From Bacillota bacterium (GTDB lineage Bacteria; Bacillota; Clostridia; Christensenellales; SZUA-584), in assembly GCA_023396555.1 (NCBI GenBank), contig JAEWWC010000115.1:1-42072 (forward strand): a stretch of DNA of 42,072 nucleotides, read 5' to 3'. Positions within the stretch are counted from its first letter, which is position 1. Each line of letters starts with the position of its first letter. Positions 15,247 to 24,749 of the stretch are shown here, one piece after another. The position numbers and the translations under genes were made by a program. Below the pieces are notes generated by a model. That model was not told where the DNA came from. It saw nothing but the letters and a program-made list of their open reading frames with translations, and made no database searches.

Positions 15247-16869
15247 TCAGCGCCCGATGAATTCGCGCAGTATGCTCCCCCGCGGCACCAGGCTTTCATC
15301 GTCTATGCTCATAAAATAATTCAAAAATTTCAGCAGTGCCAGCGCCTGCGGATAATGCTCCATTTGAGGTGTGAACGCGCGCAGCTCGCTGTAAGCATGT
15401 TTTTTAAGCACCAGCGGCTCATACAGCAGCGTAGAATTGAACATCATGTCCGCATTTTCCTGATAAGGCAGTATGTACTTATACTCGCCGCGCCGTACGG
15501 AATCCCAGATGCCAAATGTCTGAGCAAACGAATATCCCCGTGTGCGCTTGTCTCTCACCAGACGCCGCAGCAGCCGCAGGTCTTCCGGCACGACAACGCT
15601 ATGACTGTCGATGTTGAGCGTCGTGAGAGGCGATATGAATATACGGAACTTATACGCGTCATCCACACCATCTGTCAGCGCGTGGTTGAGTCCATGTATG
15701 CCTTCAATGATCAGTATGTCGTCACGGATGCGCAGCGGAACCGCCGCTTTCCGCCGGCCTTGCAGAAAGTCAAACCGCGGCATCTGCGCCTCCTCACCGG
15801 AGAGGAGCAGGTTAAGGTCTTCACTGAGTTTGGCGGTATCGAGCGCGTGAATACTTTCGAGGTCTAACTGTCCGTTTTCGTCCCGCGGAATATCGGGGCG
15901 GTTCTTGTAATAGTCGTCCACAGATATGGGCTGGCAGCGTCGTCCCAGCACCTTGAGGTGAACCGCCAGCCGCGATGCGAATGTTGTTTTGCCCGACGAC
16001 GACGGACCCGCCACCAGTACGATGCGTACCCGGGGCTTTGAAGCGATGCGCTGTGCGATCTCCGCAATCGTACGCTCATGCAGCGCTTCGTTGACATTGA
16101 TAAAGTCTTCTATATCGCCGCGGCGCAACAGGTTGTTGAGGTCTGCGACGTACGACACACCCAGCACACTGGCCCAGCGTTCCGCCTGCCGAAATACCTC
16201 GCCGTATTTAGGCTGGCGAATAATAGGCGTACACGCCTCGATGAAAGGGGTTGGATAGGTGAGTATCAGGCCATCGTCATAAGGATGGACCTGCGTTCCC
16301 TTGAGATAGCCCGCGCTTTTAGGCATGATACCATGAAAATAGTTGTGCAGGCCACCGTATTCGTACAATCGGTAATAGTCGAACGGGCGAAACGCCAACA
16401 GCGCCGCTTTGCTGATGAGCCCTTCGGCCAGCATTATCTTTTTCGCTTCGTCCACATGCATATTGGTGAGAACAAATTCCTCATCATCTGCGATCAGCAC
16501 TTCGATCCGATGCTGCAGTTCAGCCACGTCGCCGGGCTGCAAATTGTCCAGCTCACAATACAGGCCTCCGCAAAGCATATGTTCCACCAACAGCGCGCGG
16601 CCCGGAAAAAGCTCCTTCACGGCCCGATAAAGCAGGAAGGTTGCACCGCGCATGAACACGCGGGAAGCCTGCTCGCTGTCCCGCGCAGCCAAAAACCTGA
16701 CCGTAGCCTCCGGCTCCGGCGCGTCCGCCAGCGACACGATTCGTCCGTTCATCAGCGCGCATACAGCGTTTTCCGCACCCGCCTGCTGTGCAAGCTGACA
16801 AAGCATTATTTTATCTTCATAGGCTATTTTTTTGTCTCCGCCATTGATTGCGATGATAAAGCTTCCCAT
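15247..16869 (-). CDS. Nucleoside kinase (uridine-kinase-like) with N-terminal TGS/AARS-like region
   Basis: 540 residues, the usual length of the clostridial fused nucleoside kinases. Residues 1-60 resemble a TGS-like domain, and 60-240 resemble the threonyl-tRNA synthetase second additional domain, with the characteristic HxxCGGLY-like block (EHMLCGGLYCEL). Residues ~280-480 are the P-loop kinase: Walker A GPSSSGKTT (288-296), the DDYY motif (ISVDDYYKNR), and IIEGIHGLN. It phosphorylates a nucleoside, probably uridine or cytidine, for salvage. The start is the ATG at 16867-16869 behind GGGGGG; an upstream ATG has no RBS. It carries its own promoter and no co-transcribed partner. Confidence 0.87.
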   Translation of the reverse strand: MGSFIIAINGGDKKIAYEDKIMLCQLAQQAGAENAVCALMNGRIVSLADAPEPEATVRFLAARDSEQASRVFMRGATFLLYRAVKELFPGRALLVEHMLCGGLYCELDNLQPGDVAELQHRIEVLIADDEEFVLTNMHVDEAKKIMLAEGLISKAALLAFRPFDYYRLYEYGGLHNYFHGIMPKSAGYLKGTQVHPYDDGLILTYPTPFIEACTPIIRQPKYGEVFRQAERWASVLGVSYVADLNNLLRRGDIEDFINVNEALHERTIAEIAQRIASKPRVRIVLVAGPSSSGKTTFASRLAVHLKVLGRRCQPISVDDYYKNRPDIPRDENGQLDLESIHALDTAKLSEDLNLLLSGEEAQMPRFDFLQGRRKAAVPLRIRDDILIIEGIHGLNHALTDGVDDAYKFRIFISPLTTLNIDSHSVVVPEDLRLLRRLVRDKRTRGYSFAQTFGIWDSVRRGEYKYILPYQENADMMFNSTLLYEPLVLKKHAYSELRAFTPQMEHYPQALALLKFLNYFMSIDDESLVPRGSILREFIGR

Positions 16870-16900
16870 AAGCCCCCCGCGTTCCCACATGTTTTCTATC

Positions 16901-16930
16901 AGTATAATCGTTCTTCGTCTGTCTTCACAA
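16901..16930 (-). promoter_or_regulatory. Predicted promoter of the nucleoside kinase gene
   Basis: On the minus strand: -35 TTGTGA (16925-16930), 18-nt spacer, -10 TATACT (16901-16906), about 32 bases before the start codon. Confidence 0.5.
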
Positions 16931-17144
16931 TACCATCTCCAGTGAATTTACAGAAGTGACATACACCGTTCCCGCCAATGCCTCAATTTTTAGGGGTGCT
17001 TGTCGGAATATAGTACTCCGGCTATATTTTTAGCGTATTCCACACGCGGCGTTTTTTGCTGTGTATAATCTTTGTTGCTTCACACACATCCGCAAACTGA
17101 CAGACTGCCCCACCATTTTGGTGGCTGCTGGAAAGGACAAAGCC

Positions 17145-18737
17145 GTGAATAAACATCGTTTCGCTCAGCTTACTGTCGCCACCGTTCTGATCGCTGGCCT
17201 GTTCCTCACTCCAGCGGTTATCCGCGCCGGCAGCAGCAGCCTGCACTTGTCCGATCTGACGGCTTCACAAACCACATTGAACAGCATCGTTATGAGCAGG
17301 ATTCCGGCGTCGTTTGACGCTTCCATCGACTTCAACGGCGTGCCTCTGCTGTATGAGGAATCCTCCGGATGTTACTATTATTCACTGACCGGCGGAGATT
17401 ATGACCCGGAGGTTCGACTCGGCGGCCATGAAAAACTCAATATCATTTTTTTAAACTCAGCCCTCACACCAGATAGCATCAGCACAAACGCCTCCCAGCC
17501 TTTCTTGCTGTATAACGACCGCCAGTATCAGAAATGCGAACTGGTGGTCACGACGCTGCCGCTGATGTCGATCCGCACCGATGCTGAAATCGGGCAGGAG
17601 GATACGCCGGCACTGATGAAGCTGTATGACAACGCCAGCGGCAATCTGCTCCAATCAAACGCGCATATCCATATACGCGGCGGTTCCAGTCAGGGTTACC
17701 CGAAAAAGTCATACCGGTTGTCGCTCAAGACGCAGGCTGTTTCACCGCAGCATCTGCCGCTGCTGGGTCTCCGCAACGACGACGACTGGATACTGTATGC
17801 CGCATACAACGAGCCGGAAAAGCTGCGCAATGCTCTTGCGACCATTCTTTGGAACGATATCGGCGCAGACAGCAACAGCTTTGGCATCAGCATCGGTTCG
17901 GACTGCCGATTTATCGAGCTTTTTGTCAACGGCTCCTACACCGGATTATACCTGCTGATGATGCCGGTGGACGCCAAACAGATACGGTTGAGAGAAAACA
18001 CTGATCCGGCGCGCTGCGAGTATCTGTACCGCTCAATCAGTTATGTGCATACCAACACTCCCGATTTTCTCGCCGCATCGAACGCCGCCATTGCCGGCCG
18101 ATATGAACTTCGCGAGCCGGACGATGCAGGCAATACATATCTTAAATGGCAGCCGCTTGATGCGCTTAACAGCCTGACCATCCGGGGCAGCGATGAGGAA
18201 TTCGCGGACGGAATATTTACCATGACGGAGCAAGCCAACGTCGTGGATTACTGGATATTCATCAACACAGTGTATGCGGAGGATAATGTGGAGAAGAATG
18301 TGAACCTGGCGGCAAAATACCGTAACGGCCGTTATGTCATACTGATGGGCGCGTGGGACCTTGACCTCACGTTTGGCAATTATTACACGGAAGACGAGGA
18401 TTTATGCTGCCGGGTGGATATGCGGCTGGCGGATGCCAATCTATGGAACAGCTCATTGATGGGGCGCGCACTCGAGCTGAATGCAGGTGGTGTGCGTGAA
18501 GTTATCGCGGAGCGCTGGGCGGAGCTGCGCAACGGCGTGCTGTCGGAGGATGCGATACTGGCACGTCTGGACCGGCTAGAACAGGACGTCTACAGATCCG
18601 GCGCGATATTGCGGGATCACGAGCTTTGGCCGGGCACCGCGTTTGCTCCCGACACGACAACGCTGGCTCAGTTTATCCGGGAGCGCCTTGTCCATATGGA
18701 CAGGTATATCGCAGACATCGCTGCGGGCATCTCGTAA
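17145..18737 (+). CDS. CotH-family (spore coat kinase-like) secreted protein
   Basis: 530 residues starting at GTG 17145 with AAAGGA upstream; an in-frame ATG at 17061 sits on the likely -10 box (TATAAT at 17064) and is unlikely. A signal peptide (about 1-28, ending VIRAG) directs export. Residues ~130-420 form a CotH domain: RGGSSQGYPKKSYRL (178-192), supplying the phosphate-binding lysine region, WILYAAYNEPEKLRN, then the metal-binding WDLDLTFGN (404-412). In Bacillus, CotH phosphorylates coat proteins; homologues in Clostridia are often surface proteins with no link to spores. The substrate is unknown. The L,D-transpeptidase gene follows after 94 bases in the same direction. Confidence 0.85.
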   Translation: MNKHRFAQLTVATVLIAGLFLTPAVIRAGSSSLHLSDLTASQTTLNSIVMSRIPASFDASIDFNGVPLLYEESSGCYYYSLTGGDYDPEVRLGGHEKLNIIFLNSALTPDSISTNASQPFLLYNDRQYQKCELVVTTLPLMSIRTDAEIGQEDTPALMKLYDNASGNLLQSNAHIHIRGGSSQGYPKKSYRLSLKTQAVSPQHLPLLGLRNDDDWILYAAYNEPEKLRNALATILWNDIGADSNSFGISIGSDCRFIELFVNGSYTGLYLLMMPVDAKQIRLRENTDPARCEYLYRSISYVHTNTPDFLAASNAAIAGRYELREPDDAGNTYLKWQPLDALNSLTIRGSDEEFADGIFTMTEQANVVDYWIFINTVYAEDNVEKNVNLAAKYRNGRYVILMGAWDLDLTFGNYYTEDEDLCCRVDMRLADANLWNSSLMGRALELNAGGVREVIAERWAELRNGVLSEDAILARLDRLEQDVYRSGAILRDHELWPGTAFAPDTTTLAQFIRERLVHMDRYIADIAAGIS

Positions 18738-18831
18738 CTCGTCCCAAATTTCTTTGGACTTAAACAAGTAATTCATATAAAATTATCCATATTATAAGTT
18801 GAAAGCAGTTTTGTATTTTGTGGAGGTGGCG

Positions 18832-19725
18832 GTGGATAATAAGCGTTTTTTGCAGCGGGCTTTTTTACGCGTTGCAATTGCAGTCTTGCTGGCAGCCCTG
18901 ACAGTATACGGCGTCGTTCCAACTTCGCTGGCCACGGAGGCAGAGACTGTCCCGCCAACCCCGGCGCCCCAGCCCGAACCGCTGCCCATCGCGAAGCAGG
19001 AACTACCGTTCTCCGAGCTGGCTCCCACCACCACGATGACATTTGAAGAACTGGTGGGCGATAACGGCATCCATACCGATGAGAACGCAAGCAAGCTGCC
19101 CCCGCTGCCACCTGCTGATAAATACAAGCTGGTCGTGGACGAATATCACCAGTTTGCCACCGTTTATCAGAAGAGCGTCAATGGCGAATACACCGTTCAG
19201 GTGCGCTATATCATAGTCAGCACAGGTACGCGTACCAGCCCGACGGTAAAAGGCACCTTTGAGATGGGCGATAAATACGTGCGTTTCGGACTGTTCGCCA
19301 GCTACGGCGTATACGGGCAGTATTGGCGTCAGATCACGCGCAGCTTTTACTGCCATTCGGTGATTTACACCTCCAAAAACGCGAAAAGCTATACCAACGC
19401 CTCGTACAAAGCGTTGGGCACTCGGGCATCGCACGGCTGTGTTCGCATGTTGGTGCCCGACGCGCGTTGGATCTATTATAACTTGGGGCCCGGCACCGTT
19501 TGTGAAATTATCAAGGGCGATAAGAGTGACACAGCGGCGGCGGCCATCAAGGCGCAGCTGACCCGGCCAGACAGACCGGGCAAGCGCCCCAATCTCAAGC
19601 CCGGCGAAATACCGATTACCGAGGCATGGCCGGGCTGGCAGGGCAACGCCTATGCACAATATAACGCGTATCTGGCGGCTCTCGCTCAGGAAGAAGAGGA
19701 AACTACAGCGGACGGTGCTGCATAA
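18832..19725 (+). CDS. L,D-transpeptidase (YkuD domain), membrane-anchored or secreted
   Basis: 297 residues from GTG 18832, five bases after GGAGG. A TTG 33 bases upstream is less likely. Residues 8-35 are a signal or anchor helix, then a Pro-rich linker (40-60). The YkuD catalytic domain (about 98-220) shows His175 (YCHSVIY) and the signature SHGCVR with His201, Cys203 and Arg205. It forms 3-3 peptidoglycan cross-links or anchors proteins to the wall. The C-terminal 70 residues are Pro/Gly- and acidic-rich (RPDRPGKRPNLKPGE) with no known domain. A strong terminator follows at once. Confidence 0.9.
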   Translation: MDNKRFLQRAFLRVAIAVLLAALTVYGVVPTSLATEAETVPPTPAPQPEPLPIAKQELPFSELAPTTTMTFEELVGDNGIHTDENASKLPPLPPADKYKLVVDEYHQFATVYQKSVNGEYTVQVRYIIVSTGTRTSPTVKGTFEMGDKYVRFGLFASYGVYGQYWRQITRSFYCHSVIYTSKNAKSYTNASYKALGTRASHGCVRMLVPDARWIYYNLGPGTVCEIIKGDKSDTAAAAIKAQLTRPDRPGKRPNLKPGEIPITEAWPGWQGNAYAQYNAYLAALAQEEEETTADGAA

Positions 19726-19737
19726 CTCATACAAAGA

Positions 19738-19763
19738 AAACCCGCCCATAATGGCGGGTTTTT
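19738..19763. terminator. Strong bidirectional terminator after the L,D-transpeptidase gene
   Basis: Perfect 9-bp stem AAACCCGCC / GGCGGGTTT, loop CATAAT, followed by TTTTT on the plus strand region and by TTTTC on the minus strand. It separates convergent genes. Confidence 0.9.
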
Positions 19764-19784
19764 GCATTTGGCGACAGTCAGCGG

Positions 19785-20831
19785 CTAAACTATCGGATTC
19801 AGTTCAGCCAGCTGATACCCTTTCTCACGAAACAGCGCAACGCAGCAGTCCACCGCATCCGGATGATAGAGTATGCTCCGGTTTTGAGTGATCTCGTTCA
19901 GCGCGGCGTCCAGCCCCAGGCCGGCACGGTAGGGCCGGTGCGACATCATCGCTTCCACCACATCCGCGACGGATATGATGCAAGTTTCCAGCGCGATCTC
20001 GCTGCCTTTGAGGCCTCGCGGGTAGCCGCTGCCGTTCAGGCGCTCGTGGTGCTGATAGACGATCTCAGCGACAGGCCATGGCATCTCATAGTTGCGAAGC
20101 ACCTCGTAACCCTTTTGCGGGTGCTCCTTGATCAGCGCATATTCCAGCGCGGACAGCTTGCCCGGTTTACTCAAAATATCCGTCGGGATAGTGATTTTCC
20201 CCACATCATGAATGCAGCCCGTCATGTAGAGACCTTCCAGCGTATCGTCTGGCAATCCCATCTCGCGGCCGATCTCACAGGCCATTGCCCCCACACGCCG
20301 CTGGTGCCCGGCGGTATACGGGTCACGCAGCTCCAGCATCGCGCCCGTAGCGTAAGCGATATTGAGCATAGCAAGGCGCAGCTTCTCGGTTCTCTCTGCC
20401 ACTTCGATCTCCAGATTTTCCTTCTGGCGGCGGAGGTCATCTTCCAGCCGGCGCTTTTCGTCGGACAGCAGCTTCACCTCCACGGCCTGCCGGACGGTGC
20501 GCAGCAGGTCCTCGCGGGATATGGGCTTGGCCAGATAGTCGCGGACCTCCAGCCTTACCGCCGCGGAAGCGGTCTCCACTGTGGGTTCACCCGTCATCAA
20601 TATAACCTGAGCGTACGGCTGAATACGATGAACGTCCGTTATCAGGGACATGCCCGATTTGCGCGGCATTACGATATCCGTGAGCAGCACGTCATATTCT
20701 TTTTCCTTGAGCATGTCGACAGCCATATCCGCATTTTCTGCTGTCTCCGCCTCATACCCTTCTCGCTTCAGAAATTCGCTCAGCGTCAGGCGAATGCTTC
20801 TTTCATCGTCCACTACGAGTATTCTCGCCAT
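19785..20831 (-). CDS. Response regulator with HD-GYP phosphodiesterase output
   Basis: 348 residues. Residues 1-118 are a receiver domain with acidic pocket DDE (8-10), phospho-acceptor Asp52 (LLTDIVMP) and Lys102 (AKP). A coiled coil (about 120-152) leads to an HD-GYP domain with H208-D209 (CIHDVGK), H237 (KEHPQKG), HHER (261-264) and GYP (269-271). The domain hydrolyses cyclic di-GMP, so phosphorylation by the adjacent kinase would alter c-di-GMP. The start is the ATG at 20829-20831 after AGGAGG. It lies 16 bases downstream of the histidine kinase in the same operon and is therefore its cognate regulator. All key residues are present. Confidence 0.93.
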   Translation of the reverse strand: MARILVVDDERSIRLTLSEFLKREGYEAETAENADMAVDMLKEKEYDVLLTDIVMPRKSGMSLITDVHRIQPYAQVILMTGEPTVETASAAVRLEVRDYLAKPISREDLLRTVRQAVEVKLLSDEKRRLEDDLRRQKENLEIEVAERTEKLRLAMLNIAYATGAMLELRDPYTAGHQRRVGAMACEIGREMGLPDDTLEGLYMTGCIHDVGKITIPTDILSKPGKLSALEYALIKEHPQKGYEVLRNYEMPWPVAEIVYQHHERLNGSGYPRGLKGSEIALETCIISVADVVEAMMSHRPYRAGLGLDAALNEITQNRSILYHPDAVDCCVALFREKGYQLAELNPIV

Positions 20832-20847
20832 AGTTATCCTCCTGCCT

Positions 20848-23800
20848 TTATTCGATGTTCCAACCATTATCAATGGGCAGTTCCAATATAGCCCGTGTAA
20901 ACTCCCCAACGGAGGTTTCAAAGTACAGCTCTCCATGGTGTTCGCGCACAATACCATGGCTGATGGAAAGCCCAAGGCCTGTCCCCTCATCTCGCGGCTT
21001 TGTCGTGAAAAACGGATTGAATATCTTTTCCATCACATCCGGGGTTATACCGGCTCCGCTGTCTTCCACCGTCACGCGGAGCCAGCGCCGGCCTTCCCTT
21101 TCAAACATCCCGCTGCTTATAGTAATCTTCTTTTTCTCATCGAAACCCTTGTATTTTGCATTCAGCGCATCGCGTGCATTGGTGATCAGATTCATCAGCA
21201 CCTGCTGTATCTGCTGGCTGCGGCACTTGACGCTGGGTAGGCCATCGGGGATGTTCACCTCTAAGGCAATCTGGTCGTGCCGCAGTATCGTACGCGTTAG
21301 CGACAGCGTCCCCATGACGATATCGCTGATCTGTGCGGGGCTGTGAGTCTTCTTCTCCTGCCGCGAGAACTTCAGCAGGCTGCTCACGATTTCTGCAATA
21401 CGCCGGCCTTCATAGATGATCTCCGCGGAAAAATTCCTGACTTCGTCATCCGCCGTGGCCGACTCAGATATCAGCTGGGCATAGTTGATGATACCCGTTA
21501 CCGGATTGTTGATCTCATGCGCTACGCCGCCGGCCAGCGTGCCGATGGCCTCCAGCTTCTGTTTCTGCTGGAGCTGAGCCTCCATGGTTTCCTTCTCCCG
21601 TTCCATCTGTTTACGCTCCGAGATGTCACGCATGAAGACAAGCGCTCCGTCGTGCTCCTGATAGTGGAACGGCACGGCGGACACCTCCACGTCCAGACGG
21701 CTGCCGTCCCGCCGGATGATCGCCTCGTCCCGCAGCGGGACCGGCACCTTGCGCACACTGAGGTCCCGCATACGCCCGCGTATGCTCTTCCTGTATTCCT
21801 CGGCGAAGACAGAGAGAACGTCGCTGCCCACCAGATCTTTCTCCGAAGCGCCGAACATCTTTACGGTTTTGGTATTAACATACGCAAACCGTCCGTTTAC
21901 CTCCACAAAAACACCGTCCGGCGCGCTTTCAACGAACAGCCGGAAGCGCTGCTCGCTTTCCGCCAATGCCTTTTCCGCCTGTTTTCTTTCGGTAATATCG
22001 TGAATAATGGCGTGCAGCAGCTTCCTGCCGTCCAAATCGACACGCCCGCTATACACTTCCACATCACGGATCTCGCCATCTGCCCGGCGGTGGTTTGTGA
22101 CGATATGAAGCGTTCCGGTATCCAGCGCGCTGTCCATGTTTGATCTGATAAATTCTTCTCCGGAGGGGTTCAGGTCCCAAAGCTTCTTTTGTTGAATTTC
22201 GTTAAGCGTCAGACCATAGTACGCACATGCCGCGTCGTTGGCGTCAAAAACCTCCCCTGTATCGCTGTCGATGATGATCTGTACCGCTGCATTGTTGTGG
22301 AACAAGTTTCGGTAACGGGTTTCGCTGGCGCGCAGCTTATCTTCTGCCAGCTTCCTATCGGTAATGTCGTGGACGACAAAATGCACGTATTGTCTGCCGT
22401 CCAGATCGATCGGCCCGCCGAAAACCGCAACATCCCTGATGTCACCATTGGACAACCTGTGATGTGACTCGTTATAATTTTTTTCAAGACAATAGACCTT
22501 TTTAAGATTTTCAAGCGCAGCAGGCAATGGTTTCCCACTTATCTGGGTCATGTTTGTCTTTGTTATCTGCTCAGCACTGTATCCATAATATCTGGCAGCC
22601 GCCGTATTTGCCGCGGCAATATCTCCCGTCAGCATGTCCACAACCAGATGTACGGCTGACGTATCCTCAAACAGCGCTTTATAGCGGCGCTCGCTTTCAA
22701 TCAGCCGCTGTTCGGTATGAACGAAATCCGTGATATCCTGCACAACGCCCTTCACCACGGCTCGTTCGTCTTCCGGGTGTGTCCCCAGCTCGGCAACGGA
22801 ATGGAGCACACGCACCGCGCCGTCGGGCTTTCTCCGTATGCGGAACTGCACGTTATAAGGCCCGCCGTTCAGCACCTGCCGCATCGCCGCGTCCATCATC
22901 GGGCGGTCTTCCGGCAACACCGCCCCTTGTATCGTCTTGGCGTCGGAAAACGGCGGATCATAGCCGATACCGTATATGCTCAGGCCTTCTTCAGACGCCC
23001 AGAACTCTCTGCTGAGCGGATCGAATTCCCAGTTGCCCACGCGCGCCATCTGCTGCGCGCGCCGCAGCCGGGTCTCGCTGGCCTGCAGCTTGGCCTGCAC
23101 CTGAACCTTTTCCGACACATCGAGATTGACGCCCAGCATGCGCACGGACTTTCCGGCACTGTCTTTTATCACGCGCCCGTATGCCTGAAGAATCCGAGTC
23201 TCCCCGCCGGGCAGCTTAACCCGGAACTGCGATGAATAAGGTTTGCCGCTACGCAACGGCCCGTCCAGCTCCCGCTCACAGCGCGCCCTGTCATCCGGAT
23301 GCACGCGGCTGCGCCATATCTGATAATTGACAGACCCGGTATCCGCCTGATAGAGCCGGAACATATTGTCATCCCACTGCAGCACATCGTTCATGAGGTC
23401 CCAGTCCCAGATGCCGATGCCGGCTGAATCGGTTGCCAGTGTCAGCCGTTCGTTCGAAGTTTTTAAGTCCTTTTCCAGCCTGGCTTTTTCCGTTCTGTTA
23501 TAGAGCGTTGAAATCAGGCAGACCTCGTTCCCGATGTTGATTCTGTCTATTGAGACCGACAGTTCTAGATCGTCCCCCCGCCGGTTCTTCTTACGGGTCA
23601 TGTAATTGCGAAGGCCGCCCAGCTTTTCGATTTTGTCCATCATATCAAAGCGTTCGATCGGGTCTCCGTAGACCGTGAATTCCGTGACTGTCTTACTTAA
23701 GACTTCTTCTTTTTCGTATCCGAACAGATTCAGGCAGGCTTCGTTGACATCCAAAATGCATCCATCCGAAGCCCTGGTGATCATAATCGCCGCGGGAGAC

Positions 23801-24369
23801 TGCTGAAATATCTTTCGGAACCGCTCCTCCGATTCCATCAGCGCCGCCGCCGCCTGCGACTGAAGCTCGATTTCGCTTTTGAGCTGGGCGCGGTCGATCA
23901 AGGCTCTAAGCGAGTCCCCGATTACTGTGGCGGTCAGGCCAAGGATACTGATTTCATCTTCATTGAATGTACGTTCCTTATCATCGAGCGCACATATCGC
24001 GCCGAACACATCGCCGTTCGGCCATAAAATCGGGAAACCCAAACAGGAGATCATGCCCAAAGATATATCCGGGGTGCTTGACAGTTCAGTGTTTTTCAAG
24101 GCGTTGGGAAGGTTCAGCATGCGGCGGGTGTTGATAACTGTCTCGCAGTACAGCCCCGTGCCCAGCCGCGTTTTGTCTCCGGCGCGATAGATATGAGCGG
24201 TATTGGAGCTGCTGACAAGGATTTCGGTCTCCCCGGGCAGGGCGCGCACCACCAAAGCCGACGCTAAACCGAATAGCCCGGCAATCATATCCAGCATTTT
24301 TCCCCACTTCTCCAATGAGGAATTTTCAACATCCACATCTCCCAAAAGCCGGTCTGCCGATTCGTTCAT
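20848..24369 (-). CDS. Cytoplasmic multi-PAS hybrid-sensor histidine kinase (GAF, six PAS)
   Basis: 1173 residues with no membrane helix, so a soluble sensor. Order: GAF domain (about 22-160, with a typical PILWPNGDVFGAICALDD core), then six PAS/PAC units starting near 182, 306, 432, 558, 682 and 804. These are followed by HisKA with phospho-accepting His951 (GGVAHEINNPVTGI) and HATPase_c with N box near 1060-1070, G1 DSGAGI (1103-1108) and G2 GTGLGL (1129-1134). PAS4 and PAS5 are close copies (both end with IDLDGR or VDLDGR then HDITDRK/HDITERK), suggesting internal duplication. It phosphorylates the HD-GYP regulator downstream. Ligands are not deducible; GAF/PAS commonly sense small molecules, redox or light. 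Confidence 0.93.
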   Translation of the reverse strand: MNESADRLLGDVDVENSSLEKWGKMLDMIAGLFGLASALVVRALPGETEILVSSSNTAHIYRAGDKTRLGTGLYCETVINTRRMLNLPNALKNTELSSTPDISLGMISCLGFPILWPNGDVFGAICALDDKERTFNEDEISILGLTATVIGDSLRALIDRAQLKSEIELQSQAAAALMESEERFRKIFQQSPAAIMITRASDGCILDVNEACLNLFGYEKEEVLSKTVTEFTVYGDPIERFDMMDKIEKLGGLRNYMTRKKNRRGDDLELSVSIDRINIGNEVCLISTLYNRTEKARLEKDLKTSNERLTLATDSAGIGIWDWDLMNDVLQWDDNMFRLYQADTGSVNYQIWRSRVHPDDRARCERELDGPLRSGKPYSSQFRVKLPGGETRILQAYGRVIKDSAGKSVRMLGVNLDVSEKVQVQAKLQASETRLRRAQQMARVGNWEFDPLSREFWASEEGLSIYGIGYDPPFSDAKTIQGAVLPEDRPMMDAAMRQVLNGGPYNVQFRIRRKPDGAVRVLHSVAELGTHPEDERAVVKGVVQDITDFVHTEQRLIESERRYKALFEDTSAVHLVVDMLTGDIAAANTAAARYYGYSAEQITKTNMTQISGKPLPAALENLKKVYCLEKNYNESHHRLSNGDIRDVAVFGGPIDLDGRQYVHFVVHDITDRKLAEDKLRASETRYRNLFHNNAAVQIIIDSDTGEVFDANDAACAYYGLTLNEIQQKKLWDLNPSGEEFIRSNMDSALDTGTLHIVTNHRRADGEIRDVEVYSGRVDLDGRKLLHAIIHDITERKQAEKALAESEQRFRLFVESAPDGVFVEVNGRFAYVNTKTVKMFGASEKDLVGSDVLSVFAEEYRKSIRGRMRDLSVRKVPVPLRDEAIIRRDGSRLDVEVSAVPFHYQEHDGALVFMRDISERKQMEREKETMEAQLQQKQKLEAIGTLAGGVAHEINNPVTGIINYAQLISESATADDEVRNFSAEIIYEGRRIAEIVSSLLKFSRQEKKTHSPAQISDIVMGTLSLTRTILRHDQIALEVNIPDGLPSVKCRSQQIQQVLMNLITNARDALNAKYKGFDEKKKITISSGMFEREGRRWLRVTVEDSGAGITPDVMEKIFNPFFTTKPRDEGTGLGLSISHGIVREHHGELYFETSVGEFTRAILELPIDNGWNIE

Positions 24370-24749
24370 GAAGCAGCCCCCTTAGATTGCGATTGGTCTT
24401 TTCATAAATTTTTTCGACAGAATAATACATAATTCCTTTATATGCCTTATCCGGCCGTCAAGCAAAACCAAAGAAGCCATGCACGTTGCTACATTATCTA
24501 TCGTGTTATTCGGAACAAAAATGAACATTCAAAATCGTATCTTTCATTACAAAAGATGCCGCGGGCCTGGAAACGCTGACGTTTGTCAGGCCTTTCGGGA
24601 CTTTCTATGAGCGCTCGGAACTCAAATGCGCGACCGGCGGCGCAAAGAAAAATGCCTTTGCAGGCATTGCAGGCCGATATGGGCATGGCACATTTTTGCT
24701 CTATGCAGTCTGCCGGGACGGCAGGCCTTCATCCGTCATAAACGCGGCC
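24370..24749. other. Intergenic region with two hairpins, no gene seen
   Basis: This 380-base gap lies upstream of the histidine kinase and downstream of the CNNM/HlyC gene. An AT-rich part (24390-24560) should hold the kinase promoter, but I find only a TTGACG near 24453-24458 without a well-spaced -10. A hairpin at 24564-24592 (GGCCTG-g-AAACG-ctga-CGTTT-gt-CAGGCC) has no U-tract. A second hairpin at 24651-24668 is a terminator. Short frames here lack ribosome-binding sites. Confidence 0.5.
24651..24668 (-). terminator. Terminator of the CNNM/HlyC gene
   Basis: 6-bp stem AATGCC / GGCATT with a 6-nt loop, followed on the minus strand by TTTCTTTG. It lies 82 bases beyond the stop codon. Confidence 0.5.

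Noticed and set aside
16078..16959. A 293-codon plus-strand open frame opposite the nucleoside kinase
   Set aside because: It mirrors a well-supported gene in another frame, shows no recognisable family and has no RBS; it is a codon-bias shadow.
19863..20891. A 342-codon plus-strand open frame opposite the HD-GYP regulator
   Set aside because: No domain, no RBS, and the opposite strand has an intact two-domain protein with all catalytic residues.
24498..24686. A 62-codon minus-strand frame in the intergenic gap
   Set aside because: It spans both hairpins, has no RBS and no recognisable pattern.
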